A stretch of 64,000 bases of DNA, taken from Bacteroidales bacterium (GTDB taxonomy: Bacteria; Bacteroidota; Bacteroidia; Bacteroidales; UBA3824). Positions within the stretch are counted from its first letter, which is position 1. Each line of letters begins with the position of its first letter. Location: positions 1-64,000 of the forward strand of contig JAEDDH010000015.1 of assembly GCA_016293845.1 (NCBI GenBank). Direction: 5' to 3'. A program made the position numbers and the translations under genes. The notes under the pieces were generated by a model. The model had not been told where the DNA came from. It worked only from the letters and a program-made list of their open reading frames with translations, and did no database searches. Below are positions 28,101-34,948 of this stretch, piece after piece.

Positions 28101-28897
28101 CCCGATCCTGTAGCAGCACCGTTGAAGGGCTCTACTGTGGTGGGGAAATTGTGAGTTTCGGCTTTTACCGAAAGCACTGTATCTATCTCTTTTATTTCAA
28201 ATTCTGATGAAGTTTCGGGATTTGCGGGGGCAAACTGCTCGGCTTTGTGTCCTTCAAGAAATGCCACGTTGTCTTTGTATGCCGAAACCAATCCGCGAGG
28301 ATTCTGTTTTGATGTCTCTTTGATGAGTTGGAAAAGCGATTTGTCTTTTTCTTTTTCGTCGATAACGAATGTTCCACCGAAGATTTTGTGACGGCAGTGT
28401 TCGCTGTTAACTTGCGAAAAACCAAATACTTCGCTGTCGGTGAGTTTGCGTCCGAGACTTTTGCCGAGGTTTTCCAAGTAGTTGATTTCGGGTTCGCTAA
28501 GTGCGAGACCCTCTTTTTGGTTGTATGCCCTGAGGTCGTCGATATAAACCACGGGGTCTGGTTGCTTGGATATAGTAAAAATGTTTTCGTCGAGATCGTT
28601 GTAAACACGCTGCAACATTTTGTCGTATTGCGGATTAGTCTCGTCCGAGGGAATGAATTTTTCTATACGTTCGATTCCTTCGATACCCATATTTTGGGTA
28701 ATTTCTACGGCGTTGGTGCTCCAAGGGGTGATCATCTCCTTGCGCGGACCGATGAATGTGCCTGAAATCCTGTTTTGGTCTAAATGTTTGGCGTCGCCAA
28801 AAAGCCATAGTAACTTTTTGTTGTCGTTTTTGTTTGGTGTGTTTCTGAATTTTACTGCGTAAATTTCAGAATTGGTTGATTGATAGAAAATTAGCAT
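25169..28897 (-). CDS. purL: phosphoribosylformylglycinamidine synthase (FGAM synthase, large PurL)
   Basis: A full-length 1242-residue single-chain PurL. It converts FGAR and glutamine, with ATP, to FGAM in purine biosynthesis. The synthetase half shows FSQVNSEHCRHKIFGG (about 158-173), the AETHNFPT active-site segment (about 240) and VSVHDHGAGG. The C-terminal class I glutamine amidotransferase domain has the nucleophile in LGVCNGCQLM (about 1082-1092) and the MPHPERAIF histidine-glutamate pair (about 1200). This is the proteobacterial/eukaryotic-style fused type, not PurLQS. It has its own promoter and terminator. Confidence 0.97.
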   Translation of the reverse strand: MLIFYQSTNSEIYAVKFRNTPNKNDNKKLLWLFGDAKHLDQNRISGTFIGPRKEMITPWSTNAVEITQNMGIEGIERIEKFIPSDETNPQYDKMLQRVYNDLDENIFTISKQPDPVVYIDDLRAYNQKEGLALSEPEINYLENLGKSLGRKLTDSEVFGFSQVNSEHCRHKIFGGTFVIDEKEKDKSLFQLIKETSKQNPRGLVSAYKDNVAFLEGHKAEQFAPANPETSSEFEIKEIDTVLSVKAETHNFPTTVEPFNGAATGSGGEIRDRMAGGKGSFPIAGTAVYMTSYPRIKEDGEVQKPIDEITGREWEKAVPERKWLYQTPLEILIKASNGASDFGNKFGQPLIVGSLLTFEHFEGDEKFGFDKVIMQAGGVGYARKQDSQKDTPNSDMPIVVLGGDNYRIGMGGGAVSSVATGQYKNDIELNAVQRSNPEMQKRVYNAIRAVSEMDENPIVSVHDHGAGGHLNCLSELVEETGGEIEIEKLPVGDPTLSSKEIIGNESQERMGLVIKPEYVDKLKKIADRERAPMYVVGKTTDDMVFKFTNPDGSTPINLKLEDFFGKPPKTIMKDVTVKKKYSAVNYSNDKFPEYITEVLQLEGVACKDWLTNKVDRSVTGKIARQQCVGAIQLPLADLGAVAVDYTGKRGIATALGHAPAVALINAEAGSRMAIAESLTNIVWAPLENGMDSVSLSANWMWPCKNKGEDARLYSAVKAASDFAIALGINIPTGKDSLSMTQKYPDGSKVLAPGTVIITSAGEVSNIRKIVTPDLKPVDKSTIFYIDFSKTDLNLGGSSFAQTVNSLGSSCPDIADPEYFKNAFNAVQQLVSKGLILAGHDISAGGIITTLLEMCFPTVSGGLDINFDFDKKYDLCQTLFSENPGVVFQTAKANDVEKMLKSLNIHYMIIGKTISTHTLKVTHHAKTHTFDIDLLRNTWFKTSYLLDREQTEKSCAESRFNNYSLQPLEFKFNPDFTGKLDQYGIKASRRRKTGIKAAIIREKGINGDREMAYTMYLAGFDVKDVHMTDLASGRETLEDVNFIVYCGGFSNSDVLGSAKGWAGAFKYNDKARKALENFYKRNDTLSLGVCNGCQLMNELELIYPKKQKHPKLRHNNSHKFESEFVTVDILPNESVMLKSLAGSKLGVWVAHGEGRFDLHEAEKNYHIPMKYSYGEYPGNPNGSDYNAAAIVSDDGRHLSMMPHPERAIFAWQWANYPFNRKNDEVSPWLEAFVNARKWIEQLKK

Positions 28898-28945
28898 AAA
28901 CTATTTTTTATGTAAATTATTACCGGTAACAAATTTGAATTACTG

Positions 28946-28976
28946 CAAATTTAAGCAAGTAAATAGACTTTTCAAA
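28946..28976 (-). promoter_or_regulatory. purL promoter (-33 TTTG, 19-base spacer, -7 TAAATTTG)
   Basis: On the minus strand, TTTG (28973-28976) and TAAATTTG (28946-28953) are separated by 19 bases, an ideal match to the Bacteroidota sigma-ABfr promoter. The leader to the ATG at 28897 is about 40 bases. Confidence 0.7.
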
Positions 28977-29037
28977 ATAAAAGATGAAAAAAACACTATT
29001 GCATTTTTGCAAAATTCTTTTTTACGGTTTTTTTGTA

Positions 29038-29045
29038 TATATTTG
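29038..29045 (+). promoter_or_regulatory. TAnnTTTG promoter motif of trxB
   Basis: TATATTTG about 33 bases before the trxB ATG at 29078. Confidence 0.5.
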
Positions 29046-29077
29046 CCAAAGGTAAATAATTTAATAATGTAATTTAT

Positions 29078-30010
29078 ATGACAACAGATTGCTTGATAAT
29101 TGGCTCAGGACCTGCGGGTTACACAGCCGCAATATATACCGGAAGGGCGGGCATCAAATCGGTTCTTGCTGCCGGACCTGTGCAAGGTGGACAACTTACA
29201 ACTACCAATGAGATAGAGAATTATCCCGGTTTTCCCGATGGAGTTCAGGGGTTCGACCTTATGGAAAAAATGCGTCAGCAGGCGGAGAAGTTTGGTACGG
29301 AGATTATTTACGAAACTATTTCAAAGGTGGATTTTTCTGCCTCTCCGTTTACTGTGGAAACCGATGGCGGACAATCAATTACAGCCCGCACCGTAATTAT
29401 TGCCACAGGCGCAACAGCCAAATATTTGGGCATTGAGGCAGAAAAAAAATACGCCGGAATGGGCGTTTCGGCGTGTGCTGTTTGCGACGGATTTTTTTAC
29501 AAAAATCAAGATGTAATTGTTGTGGGCGGAGGCGACACCGCTGTGGGCGACGCGCTATATCTCAGCAAGATATGCCGCAATGTTTACCTCGCTGTACGCA
29601 AGGATTATCTGCGTGCATCCACAATTTTGCAAAACCGTCTTGCCGAGGCTAAAAATATTCAAGTGCTTTATAAACACGAGATTACTGATATTTTCGGTTC
29701 TAACGGTGTGGAGGGCGTTACTCTGAAATATACTGATCAAAATAATGAGCAACACTCTAAAAATCTTGACGTTACAGGCTATTTTGTAGCCATTGGACGT
29801 GCTCCTCAAACCGAAATTTTTGCACCTTATATTAATACCGACAAGAGCGGATACATCATTACTCAAGACAACAGCACCAAAACCAATGTGCCGGGCGTGT
29901 TTGCCTGTGGCGACTGTGCCGACCCTGAATACCGTCAGGCTGTGGTGGCTGCGGGTACAGGATGTATGGCGGCTTTGGATGTGGAAAAATACCTTGCAGC
30001 TAACTCTTGA
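29078..30010 (+). CDS. trxB: thioredoxin-disulfide reductase
   Basis: A 310-residue flavoenzyme that passes electrons from NADPH through FAD to thioredoxin. It shows the FAD-binding IIGSGPAGYTAAIY near the N-terminus, the redox-active CAVCDG (cysteines about 134 and 137), the NADPH-binding VVGGGDTAVGDALYLS (about 148-163) and the C-terminal FACGDCADPEYRQAVVAAGTG. Length and motifs are complete. It is a single gene with its own promoter, facing the helicase operon tail-to-tail. Confidence 0.96.
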   Translation: MTTDCLIIGSGPAGYTAAIYTGRAGIKSVLAAGPVQGGQLTTTNEIENYPGFPDGVQGFDLMEKMRQQAEKFGTEIIYETISKVDFSASPFTVETDGGQSITARTVIIATGATAKYLGIEAEKKYAGMGVSACAVCDGFFYKNQDVIVVGGGDTAVGDALYLSKICRNVYLAVRKDYLRASTILQNRLAEAKNIQVLYKHEITDIFGSNGVEGVTLKYTDQNNEQHSKNLDVTGYFVAIGRAPQTEIFAPYINTDKSGYIITQDNSTKTNVPGVFACGDCADPEYRQAVVAAGTGCMAALDVEKYLAANS

Positions 30011-30021
30011 GTCTCAACTGT

Positions 30022-30846
30022 TTAGAACAACAGTGAAAATAAATCGTTTTTGATGCAGGCGTATACCATTGCGCCTGTGGTCAAAACGGTGATGATGGTA
30101 ACTATCCACGCTAATGTCTTCACTGTCTTGATGCTGCTGCGGTTTTCGAGTACGGCTTCCATAAGTTTTTTCTCGGAGTCCGTGCCTGATTTTTCTAATT
30201 TTTCAATACGCTCGTTTGTGCCTTTCTGCTCGGTAGAGAGGTTGTTTACAAGTCCCGAAAGTTTCTCAAACCTCTGCGGAAAGTCCACTTTGTCGATATT
30301 CTGTTTTAGTTCCTCGGTGCCTTGAGCAAGTTCGAGGTATGCTTTGAGAAGTTTGTCGGTTTCCTCGGCTTGTTTTAGGTACGACGATTTTACAGCTTCA
30401 ACCTTCTGAGTGGTGTCGGCGGCAGCTTTTTTCAAGAGCGAGTCTTGAGAGTCAACCTTTTCTTGGGCAAATTTCACGAGTTTTTCTACTGTAGCCTTTT
30501 GGTTTTCTTGCGAAGCCTCAATCAGTTTTTTGTTGTTTTCGTTGATGGTGCTCACAAGTGCTCCGTATTTGTCGAGAATAACGGTCTGCTCCGAAATTGT
30601 CTTTTTAAAGTAGTTGATAATCTCGGTGTTGCGCTCGTTCGACGATTTGTCGGCTTGGTCTAAATACTGCGTGTAGAGGGTGGTGAGTTTTTCAAGATTT
30701 TTTGAAAAATCGTTTTGAATGTTTTTGGCCTCCTCTATCACGTTGTTAGAAGCCTCGCCGGCGTTGGCTATCTGTTTGGCAGCCGACTGCAGGTTTTCAA
30801 GGTCTTTTTGCAGTTGCGCTAATTCGTTGTTGATCAGTTCTTTCAT
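30022..30846 (-). CDS. long coiled-coil protein with C-terminal membrane anchor
   Basis: A 274-residue protein with no signal peptide. Residues 1-245 are charged, glutamine-rich helix with heptad spacing over almost the whole length (for example ELAQLQKDLENLQSAAKQ and LVNNLSTEQKGTNERIEKLE). One transmembrane helix (about 248-268, TLAWIVTIITVLTTGAMVYA) and a short tail (CIKNDLFSLLF) follow. This suggests a tail-anchored inner-membrane protein with a cytoplasmic rod. No family is recognised. It is the last gene of a minus-strand operon, 23 bases after the 1352-residue RecQ-like helicase, so a joint function is likely. Confidence 0.75.
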   Translation of the reverse strand: MKELINNELAQLQKDLENLQSAAKQIANAGEASNNVIEEAKNIQNDFSKNLEKLTTLYTQYLDQADKSSNERNTEIINYFKKTISEQTVILDKYGALVSTINENNKKLIEASQENQKATVEKLVKFAQEKVDSQDSLLKKAAADTTQKVEAVKSSYLKQAEETDKLLKAYLELAQGTEELKQNIDKVDFPQRFEKLSGLVNNLSTEQKGTNERIEKLEKSGTDSEKKLMEAVLENRSSIKTVKTLAWIVTIITVLTTGAMVYACIKNDLFSLLF

Positions 30847-30869
30847 ATATGGTATAGTTTTTTTCTAAG

Positions 30870-33800
30870 TTACGAAATTTTAAGTATTTGCGAGTTGAAC
30901 CGTTTTAGCCACTGTGTTTGCAGTTTTAGTTTCATAACGGTTTCCATCTCGTCTTTGAGGTCGAAGTTTTCGGCGGCAATGCGGTCGGCAACAGATTCTG
31001 CATCGGTTTCAAACTTCTCCACAGTGTTTTCGGGATTAAAACGGTATTCGTTAAGTCCCTCACATATAAGTCCGTAGGCGTTGAAACGTTCAACAGCATC
31101 GTCGGGTTTGGCGGTAAACAGTTCGCAATATCCGCAGATAATCTTGTTGGCGGGAGTGCGGTTTTCGGGTTTCGACTGCGAGAGCGATTCCTGTAGGTGC
31201 TGCATTTCGCTGATGTTGCTGCCCGTTTGTTCAAGAATTTCAAGCACATTGTTGATATTCTGAATGTTTTCGGATATGTTGCTGTAAACGAACTTGCAGT
31301 TGTAGCGCGATACAAAATAGTTTTGTAAGTTGGCGGCTATCATTTCTTGCGTTACCGAATTGCTCTTCTGCTTTTCCAAAATGGTTTTGAAAAATGTGTT
31401 GCAGTCGAGAACCATCTTCTGGTAAAGCGGGTATATCTCGTTGTAAAAGAATGCGATAAGCACATCGGTGTATTTTTCGAGAACAAGATATTTTTCGTTT
31501 TCGATCGACGAAATGTAAGCGAGAGCCTTGTCGCGGGTGAGGTTTCGCGAAAGCACGGGCAGAAGTTTCATCTTGTAAAAATCCAAATCGTGCTTGGTGA
31601 TGGCAACAGTGATTTCGCTTGTGGCGGGATTTACAAGGTAGTCGTCGATAAGGTCGATTTCTTTAAGCAGCGTTATAGCCCTCATTGTGTCGCGTTTGTT
31701 GCGGAATTTTTGGTAGAGGGATGCAAATTTGATTTTCGACTTGTCGTCCAAAGTTTTTGGGTTAACGCCGTATTCGCTTGCCACGAGTTTTTCAAATTCG
31801 TCGAACGAAGAAGTCTGACCATATAGCCTCATCAATGCCCTTGCTGGTATGCTGTGGTCTATCTTGGTGTTGAGTATGTCGGCGGCTTTTTTAAACGCGC
31901 TGTTGAAAAACGGAATTGTGAGACTGCCTGTGCTGCCTGTTTGTAGCGTGTCGGCAATGGTCTGTACACCGTCGCACTCCTCGGCCTCCTGAATGTTTTC
32001 CATTACGGCAAGATAGTCGAGCGGACTGTCGGTGTTGTTGGTGATAATGTCGGAAATAAACGACTGAATGCGCTCTGCCAAAGGTGCATCGTAGGTAGAT
32101 TCTGGCATTACCAACTCGTTGGTTTTGAAGTTGATATAGCCGAGACTCTTTTCGCGATTGTTGGTGTAGATGTATAGTTGGTAGGGGTCGGTCATTGGTT
32201 CGGTTTCGGTTTCGGTTTCGATTCCAAACTCGTTGAATACAGCCTCTACAATATTTTCTCTGCCCGATTTTTGGGGTGTCATTATGCCGTTGAGTATCTC
32301 GTGCATCACGTTTTTCTCCTTGTCCTCGCCCGGGTAGAGTTTTGCAAGGCGTTGCAGGTTGTACGACGCATCGTAGTTGGTGTCGATGATATTCTCCACG
32401 GTTTTGATATTGCCCTTTTCGTCGCGTACCGATTCGGTGCCGGCAAACTCTTTTTGAATGGTGTTGAGCATAACGTCGGCTTTTTTTACCATTCCGCGTT
32501 TTGCACGTCCGTTCATTCGGTAAAATTCGTCAAGCGAATAGGGTGGCTCAAAATGTATTGCGTAGTTAAGATTCTGAGCGTGAATGCCTATGCCTGCTGA
32601 GCGTACCGCCGCCATTACGCCTTTTTTAGCATTGCAAAACTCTTTGCAATTTTTGCTGCTATCTACTGCAGCCGAATTGGTTACGGGTGCGGTTTTTTCG
32701 TCGGAGTCGCCGTAATAGTATGTGGTGTCGTCGGTGTCGTTGGGGTCTAACGGCATTTGTGCTCCGTATACTATTGTAGAGCCGTTTTTGTTCGACGTTA
32801 TAAGGTTTTCGGCAAGTTTTTGTTTGAGTTTTCGGTAATATGCCTCCGCACTTTCGCCCGAAGGTGTGTCGTCGGATAATTCGTGGACGGTGATTTTGGG
32901 CATATCCGATAATTTTTGGTTGAATGTGAGGGTTACATCTGTGCCGAGTTTTTCTACAATCTCGTTTTTCACGTTGTATTCTTGGCTCGAGGTAAACGCT
33001 CCTAAGCGCACCTGACAGATGTTTCCAAATTTGAAATTGCGTATGATTGTGTTCTTAATATCCTGATAATAAGGACGGAACTCTGGTGTCTGAGTGGAAA
33101 TTAATTGCGCCTCGTCTACAAAAATATGGTAGAGTGGAATGTTGTTTTCGTCGATTTTTTTTAACACGGTGCGCATATAGGGGTCGTGCATTAGCGACGG
33201 CGAAATAAACGTTACCACCGATTGCCCGTTTGTAACAGATTCTACAGCCATCGTGCGGTCGTAGGTTTTCTGCAGGGCGGGGTTGATGTAGTAATCAATG
33301 TCGATATTGCACGAACGCAACATTTCAAACTGCATCTTCATAGCGGCAATTGTGGGCGGCAAAAAAAGACTGTAGCCCGGTTTCATAAATGCCGTAAATA
33401 GCGCGATGAGAGTTTTGCCGCTGCCCGGAGGCGACACGTGGAGTATGTTCTTGCCGTTGAGCAACTTACTTATAGAGTCTACCTGCACAGGTGTGAAATC
33501 CTTTTTGAGGAATATGTTTTTGAGAAAGTAATGCAGAGCGTCTTCCTGCTCGTCAAAATCTTCTGGTTCGTCGGGGTCTTCGGGAGCCTCTTTTTTAATG
33601 TCTACATTGTAGAGTATCGACCTGTCGAACAGCAACTTAGTGTCGGCAGTGGGATATTTTGCCGAACGTATTACGGCGTAATGCTTGGCAGCCGTGGTAG
33701 GTTTTACAGGCGTATCGCCAAAACGCTGAAGCATCGACACATCTATAAGCAAATCGTATTCTACTGATGGGTCAAATTCTGAAATTACATCGCGAGGACC

Positions 33801-34928
33801 TTGATACAAAAGTGTTTGCGATGTTTCGGCAAATTCGGGTGTGTAAAATATGCTTAGATGAAATGTGGGAAACTTGCGTCCGTTGTTTTCGAGGGTAAAG
33901 AGGTTGTTGAACTGCTGACGGAGATCTTCCAAGGCGATAAAAGCGCAAGGAACGTCGCGTTCTATCACGCAGATATTCCACGATTTAGCATGGAGGTCGA
34001 GTGCGCCAGAGTTGATTGCCTCAAGCACAGTTTTTTCGATACGGGCGGCTGCGGGTGGCGTAAGTGCTATTTGCAAAGCCTCAAGACCGTCCTCGTTGTT
34101 GTAAAGCGGCGATGTGTAGTTGTCGCGCAGAATATCAAAATAACTATTTTGAATAAATGCCGAAAGATGATTGGTGACATCTTCACTTAGTTGTTCACCG
34201 CGCTTTATGATTATGCGCCCATCGGTGTTGATGTTTTTGAGCAGTTCTGTAATCGCTTCTTCCTTGAGATAGTTGGTGTGGTCTATATTGTCGGTAGAAG
34301 CGTCGAAATTAAACACTATACATTCGGGCGAATTGTCGGAATAAGGCGCAGAGAAACTTAGGTCGGCTTTTTCGTTGAGAAAATCGTATGCAGGGTCAGT
34401 TTTGAGAGCCGACATCAGCCTACGGTTGTGCCGACTAAACTTGTACATATTTTCAAACGGACGTCCTTTTTCTACAATTTGCGATATGTAGCCACCCCAC
34501 TGATTTTGAACGGTGTTGTAGATAAAGTCGTTGATAAGCACCACTTTGTCTTCGCCGTGCAGCGGAATTGGTTCGGAGATGCGTGGGTCGATAATGTGCA
34601 ACGCCTTGAAAACAGCCTCTTTAACATCGTCTTTTTGAATTTCGTGAGTGATGTTGCCGTCGGTGTCGATACGTTTGAGGGTTTTGCCAATGGTGTTTGA
34701 CAAAATACCCTCCACAAACTGCGAGGCGTATGCTGGCGTGCCACGCGACACCATATTATATATTACAGCAATGGCGGGGTCTACCGGTACTTTGGTGATG
34801 CCGAAACTGCTATCTAAATCAAAGTAGCACAAGCCTTTGGTAAGTGCGTCTACTTTTGCAGATATAGCCTCGTTGGTTTTAAGCGAGTTGATGCCGTTGG
34901 TAAAGTATCCTGCTTTGAGTTGTTCCAT
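30870..34928 (-). CDS. giant RecQ-like SF2 helicase (1352 residues) with unknown flanking domains
   Basis: The helicase core lies in the middle: FTPVQVDSISKLLNGKNI (motif 0), Walker A SPPGSGKT (about 498-505), FLPPTIAAMKMQ (Ia), FVDEAQLIS (motif II, DEAQ, about 603-608), AAVRSAGIGIHAQNLNYAIH (motif V region) and EFYRMNGRAKRG (motif VI, about 800-811). Segment by segment it parallels the neighbouring RecQ (LMPTGGGKS, DEAH, TIAFGMGIDK, GYYQETGRAGRD), so it is a divergent RecQ-type enzyme. The conserved glutamine of motif VI is replaced by arginine. The first 480 residues and the last 530 match no domain I know, and no RQC zinc cysteines or HRDC are seen. It begins 20 bases after recQ and ends 23 bases before the coiled-coil gene. 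Function unknown; repair or phage defence are the obvious possibilities. Confidence 0.8.
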   Translation of the reverse strand: MEQLKAGYFTNGINSLKTNEAISAKVDALTKGLCYFDLDSSFGITKVPVDPAIAVIYNMVSRGTPAYASQFVEGILSNTIGKTLKRIDTDGNITHEIQKDDVKEAVFKALHIIDPRISEPIPLHGEDKVVLINDFIYNTVQNQWGGYISQIVEKGRPFENMYKFSRHNRRLMSALKTDPAYDFLNEKADLSFSAPYSDNSPECIVFNFDASTDNIDHTNYLKEEAITELLKNINTDGRIIIKRGEQLSEDVTNHLSAFIQNSYFDILRDNYTSPLYNNEDGLEALQIALTPPAAARIEKTVLEAINSGALDLHAKSWNICVIERDVPCAFIALEDLRQQFNNLFTLENNGRKFPTFHLSIFYTPEFAETSQTLLYQGPRDVISEFDPSVEYDLLIDVSMLQRFGDTPVKPTTAAKHYAVIRSAKYPTADTKLLFDRSILYNVDIKKEAPEDPDEPEDFDEQEDALHYFLKNIFLKKDFTPVQVDSISKLLNGKNILHVSPPGSGKTLIALFTAFMKPGYSLFLPPTIAAMKMQFEMLRSCNIDIDYYINPALQKTYDRTMAVESVTNGQSVVTFISPSLMHDPYMRTVLKKIDENNIPLYHIFVDEAQLISTQTPEFRPYYQDIKNTIIRNFKFGNICQVRLGAFTSSQEYNVKNEIVEKLGTDVTLTFNQKLSDMPKITVHELSDDTPSGESAEAYYRKLKQKLAENLITSNKNGSTIVYGAQMPLDPNDTDDTTYYYGDSDEKTAPVTNSAAVDSSKNCKEFCNAKKGVMAAVRSAGIGIHAQNLNYAIHFEPPYSLDEFYRMNGRAKRGMVKKADVMLNTIQKEFAGTESVRDEKGNIKTVENIIDTNYDASYNLQRLAKLYPGEDKEKNVMHEILNGIMTPQKSGRENIVEAVFNEFGIETETETEPMTDPYQLYIYTNNREKSLGYINFKTNELVMPESTYDAPLAERIQSFISDIITNNTDSPLDYLAVMENIQEAEECDGVQTIADTLQTGSTGSLTIPFFNSAFKKAADILNTKIDHSIPARALMRLYGQTSSFDEFEKLVASEYGVNPKTLDDKSKIKFASLYQKFRNKRDTMRAITLLKEIDLIDDYLVNPATSEITVAITKHDLDFYKMKLLPVLSRNLTRDKALAYISSIENEKYLVLEKYTDVLIAFFYNEIYPLYQKMVLDCNTFFKTILEKQKSNSVTQEMIAANLQNYFVSRYNCKFVYSNISENIQNINNVLEILEQTGSNISEMQHLQESLSQSKPENRTPANKIICGYCELFTAKPDDAVERFNAYGLICEGLNEYRFNPENTVEKFETDAESVADRIAAENFDLKDEMETVMKLKLQTQWLKRFNSQILKIS

Positions 34929-34948
34929 TGCTGTTGTTTGTTATAATT

